The translations under genes were made by a program, and so were the position numbers. Below the pieces are notes generated by a model. That model was not told the origin of the DNA. It did no database searches and worked only from the letters and a program-made list of their open reading frames with translations. From positions 1 to 34,521 of the forward strand of contig JAUCBJ010007392.1 in the NCBI GenBank assembly GCA_032718475.1: a stretch of DNA of 34,521 bases. Reading direction: 5' to 3'. Positions 9,916 to 18,244 of the stretch are shown here, in pieces. The stretch comes from Nemertoderma westbladi (Eukaryota; Xenacoelomorpha; Nemertodermatida; Nemertodermatidae). Numbering within the stretch: the stretch's first letter is position 1; each line of letters opens with the position of its first letter.

Positions 9916-11814
9916 ATGCCAAGAATACATAAACGACGATTAGGGTCTAGGAAATACCTAGATTTTACTGAAGAAACTCTACAAAAGGCCATTTCTGCCT
10001 TAGAGAATGGTATGAGTCAAAGAGATGTTGCCTCTAAATATAATGTTCCGAGATCAACTCTTCAACGACGCATGAAGAAGCGTGAACCAAATCCACCTGG
10101 ACGTCCAACAGTGTTATCACTGGAACAGGAGAAGATTATTATTAACAGAATTCAATTAATGTGCGATTGGGGATTTCCTGTAGATGCCTTTGACCTTCGC
10201 GTTCTTGTGAAAAACATCTTAGATCAAAAAGGGGTTTCCATCAAAATATTTAAAGAGAACTTGCCTAGCAATGAATTTGTATATTCATTTATTCGTCGTC
10301 ATAGCTGCCTGACCCAACGTTTAGCTGGCAATATAAAACGTAAAAGGGCCCAAGTAGATGCCACTATCATCAATGATTTCTTTGACCGCTACTCAAAGGA
10401 GGCAGATAGCATACAGCCCGATTGCATTTTTAACTATGACGAAACGAATTTGTCTGACAATCCGGGACAAAAGAAAGTATTAATGAAACGCGGGACCAAG
10501 TACCCAGAACGCGTAATTAATCATTCAAAGTCATCAACAAGTATAATGATGTGTGGCTCTGCAGCTGGTGAATTGTTGCCACCTTTCGTGGTATACAAAG
10601 CCTTGTCAGTTTATACATCATGGACATTAGGTGGACCACCTGGTACGCGATATTCGTGCTCAAAATCGGGATGGTTTGAAACAGCTGGATTTGAAAACTG
10701 GTTCTCCACATTACTTCTACCAGTGATTAAAAGTAAACCCCCAGATTGCACAAAAGTTGTTGTTGGCGATAATCTGTCAACGCATCTATCGCTGAATGTC
10801 CTACGACTGTGTGAGAAGCACAATATCAAGTTTATTTGTCTTCCACCTAATACAACAGATAAGACACAGCCTCTCAATGTAGCATTCTTTGCACCATTTA
10901 AGCGACGTTGGAGAACGATATTGCAATTGTTTAAGCAAAAAAATCCAAAGATTGAGTCAATACCAAAGAGTACCTTTCCCATCTTGCTTCGGCAACTAAT
11001 ATCAGCTGTGACTGACACCCAATCCGCAAATCTAGCCCTGATTGCTGGCTTTGCAAAGACTGGTCTGCATCCAATTGATCGCCAGAAAGTAATTGACAAG
11101 TTACCAGCTGAAACAACACGGAATGGTGATGATACTTCTAATTCTAACTCTGGTATTGAAGTGGACCAAGCATTAATAACCTTGTTAAAACATGTTACAG
11201 GTCGGGAAGAAGTTGATGTAGTTGCTGGTGACAATGTGCGTAATAGTTCTAAGAGAGGCAAAAAGATGAAGATCGTGGCAGGTCAATCTGTTAGTGCGAA
11301 GGATGTTGAACAACACATGGAGGAACTTATTCAGCAAGATCAGGAGAAGAAACGCAAAGCAGAAGAGAGAAAACGGGATCGTGAAAACAAAAAAAAGAAT
11401 AAACAAGCACTGGTGCAGAGAGGGGTGCGGAAGAAGAAGACACCAAATAGAAGGAGAAAACGGACACCAACACCATCACCTTCAGTATCCAAGACTTCAT
11501 CAGGAGGTGAAAGCGGATGGTCTGATACAGAAACATCTGGATGTGTTGACTCAGAAACAGCGCGATGGACCGACACAGAAACACCTGGATGGGTTAACTC
11601 AGCAACAGCAGGATGGGTTGACTCAGAAAGAGGAGGGGTTGATTCAGAATCATTGGGATGGGATAACTTAGAAACACCTGGATGGGCTGACTCAGAAACA
11701 GAGGCTGCTGTTGAGAGTTCAGGAACAGAAGCTGCTATGGAGAGTTCAGAAACGGAGTATGAGTATGAGGGATTTTTAATACCCCCGGAACTGATACAAC
11801 TATGTGACGAATGA
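9916..11814 (+). CDS. Pogo/Tigger-like DDE transposase, third catalytic Asp replaced by Asn
   Basis: A 632-aa intronless frame. Residues about 15-55 form a Psq-type helix-turn-helix (FTEETLQKAI...GMSQRDVASKYNVPRSTLQRRM), the DNA-binding domain of pogo and Tigger transposases. A CENP-B-like DDE_1 domain follows. The first Asp is D175 in NYDETNL and the second is D285 in VVGDNLSTH. The third position, 35 residues on, is Asn321 (codon AAT at 10876) in TQPLNVAFF, where the family has QPLD. One G-to-A change explains this, and it should abolish cleavage and strand transfer. After about residue 440 comes a Lys/Arg-rich region, then eight octapeptide repeats (534-596) and an acidic tail. The ATG is the first in frame after the left end and leaves the whole helix-turn-helix. 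The reading frame is otherwise undamaged. The start and family are well supported; loss of activity is inferred. Confidence 0.92.
   Translation: MPRIHKRRLGSRKYLDFTEETLQKAISALENGMSQRDVASKYNVPRSTLQRRMKKREPNPPGRPTVLSLEQEKIIINRIQLMCDWGFPVDAFDLRVLVKNILDQKGVSIKIFKENLPSNEFVYSFIRRHSCLTQRLAGNIKRKRAQVDATIINDFFDRYSKEADSIQPDCIFNYDETNLSDNPGQKKVLMKRGTKYPERVINHSKSSTSIMMCGSAAGELLPPFVVYKALSVYTSWTLGGPPGTRYSCSKSGWFETAGFENWFSTLLLPVIKSKPPDCTKVVVGDNLSTHLSLNVLRLCEKHNIKFICLPPNTTDKTQPLNVAFFAPFKRRWRTILQLFKQKNPKIESIPKSTFPILLRQLISAVTDTQSANLALIAGFAKTGLHPIDRQKVIDKLPAETTRNGDDTSNSNSGIEVDQALITLLKHVTGREEVDVVAGDNVRNSSKRGKKMKIVAGQSVSAKDVEQHMEELIQQDQEKKRKAEERKRDRENKKKNKQALVQRGVRKKKTPNRRRKRTPTPSPSVSKTSSGGESGWSDTETSGCVDSETARWTDTETPGWVNSATAGWVDSERGGVDSESLGWDNLETPGWADSETEAAVESSGTEAAMESSETEYEYEGFLIPPELIQLCDE
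11515..11703 (+). repeat. Eight tandem 24-bp repeats encoding GWxDSETx octapeptides
   Basis: In the transposase frame the units are GWSDTETS, GCVDSETA, RWTDTETP, GWVNSATA, GWVDSERG, a 7-residue GVDSESL, GWDNLETP and GWADSETE. Two 9-residue units of the AAVESSGTE type follow. The repeats are acidic and tryptophan-rich and lie after a very basic region. Shifted-frame ORFs at 11294-11671 and on the minus strand are shadows of them. Confidence 0.9.
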
Positions 11815-11987
11815 ACTCTATGATTTGTTGTATGAAAGGTATAGGAGAGGACTTACAACATAAAAGCTGTAGCACCACAATTTGTTATGCAATTTATATG
11901 TCTAATGTATGTATATTTGTATATATTAGTGACCATTTTGGTCGGAGCTTTGTGCTATATTATAACCAATATATCTTATGCAAATTG

Positions 11988-12014
11988 CCCTGATCCATGT
12001 CTGGTGGATCAGGG
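11988..12014 (+). other. Hairpin downstream of the transposase gene
   Basis: The 10-bp arms CCCTGATCCA and TGGATCAGGG are a perfect inverted repeat with a 7-base loop, followed by a run of T. It could shape the 3' end of the transposase mRNA. A bacterial-type terminator is not expected in a eukaryote. Confidence 0.6.
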
Positions 12015-12181
12015 TGGTTTTTTAAAACCATGAAAATGGCCCATGTTGCCCCAACAAAGGTTATTTGATCCCTTGATCTAACATATATGAGCAATTAACT
12101 TGAATATACCATATAATTATACTAGTGGCCCAAGTTTCCCCATCACGTGGCAACTTGGGCCAGTGGAGTTTTTTTAAAAAA

Positions 12182-12219
12182 ATCAGCTTATCCTTCAATT
12201 ATCTGAAGGATAAGCTGAT
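12182..12219. other. Perfect 16-bp inverted repeat
   Basis: ATCAGCTTATCCTTCA, then six bases, then its exact reverse complement. It lies between the transposase gene and the right end of the pogo-like element, after an A/T homopolymer stretch. Its role is unknown. Confidence 0.85.
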
Positions 12220-12399
12220 ATGACATGAAAATATGGTATCTGATTGTTCTAAAATTGATGAATTATCATGGAGTAGTATATGAGAAACTTAAAAGGTCGA
12301 AACAGTAAGTGGCGAAGTGGTGTCAAGTAACCCCATTTTACGGTATTTACCAAAATGCGATTTTGCTTCTGGGCGTGCGAAAATTAGAAAAACCAAAAG

Positions 12400-12462
12400 T
12401 TGCCAGATTTGGCAATAAACATTGCCATATGTGGCAACTTTTGAGGTTGCCAGATTTGGCCA
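12400..12462. repeat. Subterminal TTGCCA-N4-TGGCAA palindromes, right end
   Basis: Palindromes at 12400-12415 and 12422-12437, and a variant at 12447-12462 that is part of the 29-bp right terminal repeat of the outer insertion. They mirror the cluster at the left end. Confidence 0.75.
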
Positions 12463-12475
12463 TTGTACCTAACTG

Positions 12476-12756
12476 ATTGGTAACCTTTCTCTCTTACCTT
12501 CGGTATATCAAGAATATTGGGTTGCGGGGTTATTTATCGTTATTCCAAATATAATAATTCATCAACCATATTATGAAGAACTGACAGTAAATAGCAGTAT
12601 AAAACAACAACTGAACAGTTAGGTATATCGGTACCGGTACATCAGTACCGGTATGTCAGCATTGAGATATTTACAGAGATATTCAAGTTAAAGGATATAT
12701 GCCCTTTATAATTAAACCTACTAGTGTACGACTAAAAGGCAGTACAGCACAAAATA
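12476..12756 (-). other. Left-arm BEL leader segment between two insertions, no gene
   Basis: This stretch is the inverse of about 19640-19940. Matches include CTCTTACCTTCGGTATATCA against the reverse complement of 19905-19930, and a CCTACTAGTGT block near 12718 against 19690-19700. It ends with ACAAAATA, the duplicated target of the next insertion. It has no coding content. Confidence 0.65.
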
Positions 12757-12779
12757 CCCTAATGAAAAGTTTTACATGT

Positions 12780-13040
12780 ACGCCGAGCACGTTCGGCGCA
12801 GCACTAGAACTTGCGCCGGGAGCTGGTGCAGAAATGTGCTACGCCGGGCAGTGAGCCGGAAGGGTCGGCGCAGAGATGTGCTACGCCGGCGTAGCCGGCG
12901 GAGCACTGGCAATGGAAGAGATGCTGCGCTCGGCGCAGCATGCGTCGAAATATTCCCGGCGTCGACGCTGCAGAAATTGACCTGGCGCCGGAGCAGGAAT
13001 CAGCCCAGCACACCCGGCGTACATATTTGCCTGGCGCAGT
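12780..13040. repeat. Left subterminal GGCGC-rich repeats
   Basis: Degenerate units such as GCAGAAATGTGCTACGCCGG at 12828 and a near copy at 12870, a 42-bp spacing. A perfect 14-base palindrome CTACGCCGGCGTAG lies at 12881-12894. Small arginine-rich ORFs here come from the repeats and are not genes. Confidence 0.75.
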
Positions 13041-13358
13041 AATCAGCCGAACCTAGCACCAGTCAGACAGTGAGACTGAGACAGCAGACATGCCTTCATC
13101 AGACCAACAGCACAGCAACACAATAATAAAACAACTGGTAAACAATGTTTACAATGAAAACATATTTATGTGTGCGATTTTAATAATTGGATTAAATTTG
13201 ACCGCAATTTGTAACTATGCCAATTTCTAATTATTTTATATTTTTCATATCATTAGTTCTATCTGAGTTCAACTCTTTTTAGCGACCTACACTTTTATTT
13301 TAACATGTAATAATATTTTAGCGTATTTTAATTTCGTTTTTAATCTTATTTTAATATG

Positions 13359-13474
13359 GTGCCATAGTATAAGTCGTTTTGTTTTATTCTCTGTTCAACT
13401 TTCTCCTGTTTTATTTTATTATGTGCAGTTTTATTTGTACGCTTCTATGACAGCGGTGTCTCCACCCAAATAAT

Positions 13475-13505
<31 letters not shown>

Positions 13506-13850
13506 TGCAGGAGGCAGAAAAGAAACTCACACTGCAGCACTGGCTGACTGCAAACTGGTCATTTATTTACGTATTTAACCTTATGCTGTTATGCAGTAGG
13601 CAGGTAGGCTATCACAGTTCCAGCTATCAGCTGATCAGTCATTATTGCTATTGGTCAGTCAATTTTTTTTATTTACATAATACAGTAATATTGCTGTATT
13701 GTATAAGCTATATGTATATTATATTATATTATTTGGATGGAGACACCGCTGTCATAGAAGCGTATAAATAAAACTGCACATATAATAAAACAGGCAGACA
13801 GAATGAAGTTGAACAGTGAATAAAACAAAACGACTTATACTATATGGCAC
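13359..13850. repeat. Inverted repeat pair with AT-rich spacer
   Basis: Arms 13359-13467 and 13735-13850 are reverse complements with small gaps; both include AGACACCGCTGTCATAGAAG or its complement and the ACGACTTATACTAT block. The spacer of about 267 bp begins with an ATA/AAT microsatellite (about 13470-13502). The right arm runs into the LINE remnant, so these may be two opposed LINE ends or a foldback element. I see nothing coding in the arms. The stretch 13041-13358 before it is AT-rich and also empty. Confidence 0.7.
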
Positions 13851-14471
13851 TATTGATAATGAAACAATTTATTACCGACACACATGTGTAACCATTGGAA
13901 ATTGCAGTTCAATGACTCCATGTGCAAGGTCATGCATGCATCTAGGTTCTAGAAATCCCCAAGCAACTTTTTACACAATGAATGGATGGACACTTTTATC
14001 GGCAACCGAGGAACGTGATTTTGGAATTACATTTACACCAGACTTGTCCTTCACAGCATCACAGCTCACTGCACAAAGACTCCAGCCCGCGCCATGCGAG
14101 TCGTACATTTAATACGAAGAACTTTTACATATTTGGAAGCTCCGATGTTTACCCTATGACCCTGTTATACAAATCCCTTGTTCGGCCTCTCCTTGAATAC
14201 GACACAGTTGTTTGTTCGCCATTCCTCCGACATGATAAATATTGAACGTCTTGAACAAGTACAACACCGTGTGGTCACTCGCCTTGTACAGTTGTACTAT
14301 CGCTGGCTGAGTTGTCATATGAAAACCGACAACGTGCACTCAAACTACCGACATTAATATATTGCCGTGTACTAGCCGACCTTATAACAACATACAAGTT
14401 TATCAACGGGATTGACAAAATTGAGCGAAGTAATTTCTTCCAGTTTCGTTCCTAACTCCACCAATGCTAAC

Positions 14472-15350
14472 TAGGGCTCGATCGGAGCTCCGGCCTCCGG
14501 CTCCGGCTCCGGCCATTTTGGCACCTCCGGCTCCTGCTCCGGCTCCGGTAAAAATATTGCCGGAGTTAATTTTTTAATAAAGTATTATATTTCGTGCATA
14601 TTCTAATCTGAACAATTATTTAACACTATAAGTATACTGTAGTACAGCTTCAATATCAAGTATAATCTGATAATACTGCAGTATTTACTTAAAGTCAATG
14701 ACTGACTGACTGTACTGCAGTACTGGTACTGGCCAGCTGGCTGACTAGCAGACTAGCCTATTACAGATAGGCCCTAACTTTAAAAAATTGTAAATGCTAT
14801 GATTGTACACTGTCAGACTGTACCACTGCAGCCATTTACTGCTGTCATGCCAGCATACTGTACTGCAGTACTGGTACACGTACGGCGGTAGGCTACCTAC
14901 AGTACAAGCAGACAAGTACACACCTCTCTGCCTCTACCACAGTTAGACAGTTAGCGAGGTAGGTACTGTAGGTAATTTTTAGCCGTCAGCGTCAGGCCGT
15001 CGCCGTCAGCATCAGGCCGTCGCCGTCAGCGTCAGGCCGTCTGTCCATGATAAATTAATTAGGCCTAGGCCTACTTAAATTTTAAATTGAAAATTCGTAA
15101 ATCTATAAATTATGAAATTAATTAGACCTACAGTATGATTGATTATGAGCGATTGGCGAACGATAACCATACTTTATTTTTTTTTAAATAAATAATTAAA
15201 TTTTTAAAATTTTAATTAATTTTAAAATTAAAAAAAAAAAAAAAAATTTTATTTTTGAAAAACTCCGGCTCCTGCTCCGGCTCCGGCCAAATTGTCCAAC
15301 TCCGGCTCCTGCTCCGGCTCCGGCCAAATCCCAACTCCGATCGAGCCCTA
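14472..15350. mobile_element. hAT-like non-autonomous element (879 bp) with CTCCGG repeats
   Basis: The ends TAGGGCTCGATCGGAG and CTCCGATCGAGCCCTA are exact inverted repeats, flanked by the 8-bp duplication ATGCTAAC at 14464-14471 and 15351-15358. An 8-bp duplication with TAGGG ends fits the hAT superfamily. Both subterminal regions carry runs of CTCCGGCTCC on the same strand, so these repeats are direct while the ends are inverted. The interior is AT-rich with a 20-bp tandem repeat and no coding frame. Confidence 0.88.
14982..15041. repeat. Three 20-bp tandem repeats
   Basis: GCCGTCAGCGTCAGGCCGTC repeated three times with one substitution, inside the hAT-like element. Confidence 0.9.
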
Positions 15351-15499
15351 ATGCTAACACGCAACAACTTTGCAGACAGCGTTGTAAACATTTGGAATCC
15401 TTTACCATTACCGGAAAGTGTTGTTAATGCAAGTAATACCCTTGGTACTCCATGATTGAGCATATTCAAAAATAGACTAGACTGCGAAATGTCCCTTAA

Positions 15500-16640
15500 A
15501 ATGAATATATAGTGATACTCCTGTGCGCCAAGTGGCAGTAGCGAAAGCGATATCTTTCGGATACAACGATATCTTTATTAAAATCTAGCTACAGTACCTA
15601 TTGTTTTCATTTTTCAATCCCAAAAAAACATTTTTTTGTGTTAAATTTTAAAATAGTTTTTTTTTATGTTTAATTGTTTTCCTATCTTTTGTAGTTACTT
15701 TACTTTGCTCGTTTTATTTCAGCAGTAATATTTTACTTATGCGACATACGGTACTACCTACGGTACCAAATTTATGTTCCGTATAACTACGTATTGTTGT
15801 GTTGTATCCTATAGAGTATTGTAAAATTGTCCCTTATTAATATGTTTGCTTTTAGTACTGTATGTTATTGAAGCCCTTGCACCTACTGTAAGTATGCTTT
15901 GCCGGTTTTTAATTTAATTTTACTGTAATTTCATTTTTGTTTTAATAATTAATATGCACCAACTGTGAGTACTGTAAATAAACTATAATTGTAATTATTT
16001 TACTAATTTTACCTGAATACCATTATCCGTATTTTTATTTAGTACATACGCTTATTAGCGTACTTTGCAGATATGTGTTCATTTTATTTTAATCTACTAT
16101 ACGTGTACGTACGTACATGTGCAAAAATTTATATTTTATTGTTATTCTGGCGATATTAATAACATAACATAACATACAGCTAGTCATTATTCATTCAGAC
16201 ATACCGTATCTGTAGCATAGACGCATACTGGACCACAGTACGTAGTATGTAGTAAAGTAGAACGTAGCAGTACATAAATACAAGGACTAGGCCTACTGAA
16301 GTAGTCTTTAATATTCTTTCTATAATTCATATTGTAACATTTGAGTAATTTCAAAAAATGTACACTTTACTTGACAACAAAAATTTACATGCAGTGTTTC
16401 TTAAGTAGTTGTTTCGTAATGTCTGAATGTTACACTTTTGGAATAAAACAACGTACCTACTGTACTTGTTGCATTTGTTTTTAAGGTTTTCCGTCTCTGT
16501 ATCCTTATTTCCATTTCACCCACCCACAACTTTCGTTCGTTTAAGTAACAACTCGGATTAGTGCAGCTGCAGTATTATAGATAACCGAATAAACTATAGG
16601 CAGATAGGTACTGTACAGTATAACAGGCAGATTTTATGTT
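15500..16640. other. AT-rich interior of the 4.1-kb element, no gene found
   Basis: Probably begins with the LINE 3' untranslated end. It contains homopolymer A and T runs, a short ATAAC pentamer repeat near 16161-16178 and a TACGTA-rich stretch near 16103-16120. No frame resembles a protein. Confidence 0.6.
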
Positions 16641-16689
16641 TTATACCAGTCAGCCCGGTGCAGCTTTGAAGAGCCGTGGAAGATTTTTC

Positions 16690-16858
16690 ACCCCTGCACC
16701 CGGCGCAGCATTTTGCATTGCACAGAGCCGGCGCAGGATTTTTTGCACTCGGCGTGGTTTTGCTCAGAACCGGCGCAGGATTTTTTGCACCCGGCGTGGT
16801 TTTGCTCAGAGCCGGCGCAGGATTTTAGGCACCCGGCGCCGCGTTCGGCGCAGAAAAT
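16690..16858. repeat. Right subterminal 42-bp repeats
   Basis: GCCGGCGCAGGATTTTTTGC-type units begin at 16727, 16769 and 16811, exactly 42 bp apart, with a partial unit before them. The 74-aa reading frame across them (14-residue units) is a by-product of the 42-bp period. Confidence 0.85.
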
Positions 16859-16883
16859 AAAACTTTTCAATAGGGACAAAATA

Positions 16884-17310
16884 CTTCCAAGCCGTTCTTT
16901 CTTTGGCTCAAGACTGAATGTAAACACTGCACATAGGCATTGCGTCATTTCTCGGAAATTTTCTGTACAAGGAGCCACAAAAACGCTCTCATTGGCTGAC
17001 TGAACTGAGAGACGCCGTAGAACAAAGGAAATCAACACGTATGAATGTCAGCTGTTAACCGTAGTCATAGTAACTACTGTTCAAGAGTAGCTATCACCCT
17101 TTTGCGTCACGAATTGCCATAGAATCATAAAATATGCCTTTCACAGTACACATACGGAGGAAATAGGTCTTAGATCCTCTAAAAACACCGATACAGCAAT
17201 AATACGGTCTCTTACACTTATTAAATCAACTACAGAGTATTTTAATGTAAAAGATAATAAAAATAACGGGGCAATTCAGCAAAGGCTTTTACACTTGGCT
17301 GTGGTATATT
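16884..17310 (-). other. Innermost left-arm segment, no gene
   Basis: The inverse of about 19105-19655, with patches such as CGCTCTCATTGGCTGAC against the reverse complement near 19555, and ACACCGATACAG and CTACAGAGTATTTTA against the reverse complement of 19170-19225. Similarity is lower than near gag. Beyond about 17310 no match to the right arm is visible. Confidence 0.55.
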
Positions 17311-18060
17311 ATTAGCCTCAAGGGCAATGCTGTGCTAGCTACCCAAGACTCCGGCTGTCTGGTGTACAGTAGGTACCTTCCTGCCTTCCTACAAGAGAAC
17401 ATGGCCTCAGGGCTAAATACATGAAATAGAAGAGCACCAACTGCCAACTTCCAGCCAGTGCTGCAGTGCTTGTTGTTAGGCAATTAACTCTCAGATACAT
17501 GTCACTCATATCCCAGTAGCAAAGTCGGGCATGCTTTGATGTCCTGAGATCTCAAAGAAAACCAGATTTGGTTACAATTTAGATTAAGTGTGAAACCAGA
17601 TTTGGTTTCATGAGGAAAGCAAATCTCGCTCAGAATACCCAACTGCAGTACCACCATACTGTTACATGACACCATCTGTCCATATGCGCGCCACACGACC
17701 CTGTTGCTCTGCGACAGGATCCTTAATGCGCGCCACACATGTTGACGTTTGAGCAAACTCTACATAAATTCCAAACTGGTCCACTGCTGCACTAGTGCAC
17801 TGTCTGATACCGGCAGACCGGTAGTCAGATAATGCAGTAGTGGCATGCTGACTAATGTAGTAATGACTGATTTCGTGATATCACAAAGATGAAAAGCATT
17901 AGGGCCTATGGACTAAAAACCAAATTGCGTAATTAAATTACTGAATAGGAAAATAAATCCATTCTAAAATAAATATGTTTTTTTAATGTAAATTTTCAGA
18001 TTATAGGGGTCCTACTAAAAACCGCAACTAACTGCAATTTACCGCAACTAATTGTCATTT
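17311..18060. other. Spacer between the two BEL copies, nothing identified
   Basis: No ORF of interest. ATGCGCGCCACAC occurs twice (about 17684 and 17727) around a short CCTGT/ACAGG hairpin. CCAGATTTGGTT words recur near 17560-17610. I cannot assign the stretch to an element. Confidence 0.5.
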
Positions 18061-18066
18061 TTAAGC

Positions 18067-18140
18067 AGCCTCATGGTCTCTAGTGGTGAAAACCTTAGGC
18101 TTCCACATAGGAGGCCCTGGTTCGATCCCTTGACCAGGCT
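18067..18140 (+). pseudogene. tRNA-Glu-like sequence (tRNA pseudogene or SINE head)
   Basis: ATGGTCTCTAGTGGT resembles the A box of tRNA-Glu and GGTTCGATCCC at 18119-18129 is a perfect B box. About 51 bases precede the B box, as in a tRNA. The outer bases GCCT and AGGC can pair as part of an acceptor stem. The D and anticodon arms and the T stem do not fold well, so it is not a working tRNA. A SINE head is likely, but I cannot see its tail or a target duplication. Confidence 0.55.
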
Positions 18141-18244
18141 ACGCTGTTTTTGCAGTGTTTTAAAAACGACAAAATTTATAATTTAATGCTGTAATGTGAT
18201 CAATATAAAACCAATATATGTTAACATTAGCTGATTAGACTGTT

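Larger units (their letters stand above)
9247..12343 (+). mobile_element. Pogo/Tigger-like DNA transposon (3.1 kb), complete with both ends
   Basis: Inverted ends: CCGTAATCTGGGGTTACTTG at 9247 and, read on the other strand from 12343, CCGTAAAATGGGGTTACTTG (two mismatches in 20). TA lies on each side (9245-9246 and 12344-12345), the target duplication of the Tc1/mariner/pogo group. Subterminal words ACTTGGGCCA or close variants recur at 9263-9296 and 9656-9665 on the left and around 12030-12050 and 12125-12165 on the right, as expected for transposase-binding sites. One intronless transposase frame fills the middle. Both ends survive, so this is a full-length element inserted inside the outer 29-bp-TIR element. 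Confidence 0.9.
4297..12475. mobile_element. Large insertion with perfect 29-bp terminal inverted repeats, carrying two nested transposons
   Basis: The left end 4297-4325, starting CAGTTAGGTACAATGG, is an exact reverse complement of 12447-12475. The insertion is flanked by ATTGG at 4292-4296 and 12476-12480. Outside the ends, the left and right flanks rejoin into sequence matching the right BEL copy at about 19935-19945, which confirms the limits. Subtracting the nested elements at 4344-7969 and 9247-12343 leaves about 1.45 kb, with clustered TTGCCA-N4-TGGCAA palindromes near both ends and no coding frame. CAG...CTG ends with subterminal palindromes resemble hAT elements, but 5 bp is short for a typical hAT duplication. 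It is a non-autonomous element whose transposase is not in the window. Confidence 0.85.
13850..15500 (+). pseudogene. CR1/L2-type LINE reverse transcriptase remnant, split by an insertion
   Basis: Conserved pieces of the C-terminal RT region appear in order but in different frames: CMHLGSRNPQ with EERDFGITF near 13930-14050, LLYKSLVRPLLEYDTVVCSP near 14163, IERLEQVQHRVVTRLV near 14238, LKLPTLIYCRVLADLITTYK near 14340, then NFADSVVNIWNPLP near 15368 and a terminal FKNRLD-like end near 15465. This order is that of CR1/L2/Rex-type elements. The gene is broken by several frameshifts and by the insertion at 14472-15350, across which the target site is exactly duplicated. Only the 3' portion of the LINE is present. 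Confidence 0.75.
12757..16875. mobile_element. Element (4.1 kb) with 8-bp target duplication and 42-bp GC-rich subterminal repeats
   Basis: The ends are CCCTAATGAAAAGTTTTA at 12757 and, read on the other strand from 16875, CCCTATTGAAAAGTTTTA (one mismatch in 18). ACAAAATA flanks both sides (12749-12756 and 16876-16883). The outer flanks rejoin into sequence matching the right BEL copy near 19655, confirming the insertion. Both ends carry GCCGGCGCAG-rich repeats with a 42-bp period. An 8-bp duplication fits hAT-type transposition, though CCCTA ends are not typical of hAT. No transposase is visible; the interior holds a LINE remnant and a nested element. Confidence 0.8.
1..17310 (-). mobile_element. 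Left BEL/Pao-like copy, partial, interrupted by nested insertions
   Basis: This minus-strand copy pairs with 19105 to about 25390 as an inverted repeat. The homologous pieces are 1-2896, 3395-4296, 12476-12756 and 16876 to about 17310. The gaps between them are the insertions listed separately. After removing those by eye, the flanks rejoin and match the right copy, for example 4291 joined to 12481 against about 19935-19945, and 12756 joined to 16884 against about 19655. I could not place an LTR edge, a primer-binding site or a polypurine tract. Whether all 3 kb upstream of the gag ATG belongs to the retroelement or to a duplicated neighbour is open. Confidence 0.65.

Noticed and set aside
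10611-11261. 216-aa minus-strand frame
   Set aside because: Lies entirely opposite the transposase frame and has no recognisable content.
12776-13042. Arginine-rich 88-aa frame
   Set aside because: By-product of GC-rich 42-bp subterminal repeats.
13816-14112. 98-aa frame as a complete gene
   Set aside because: It is a fragment of LINE RT that continues in other frames; the start has no support.
16636-17038. Repeat-containing small frames on both strands with 14-residue periods
   Set aside because: By-products of the 42-bp repeat; 42 is divisible by three so several frames stay open.
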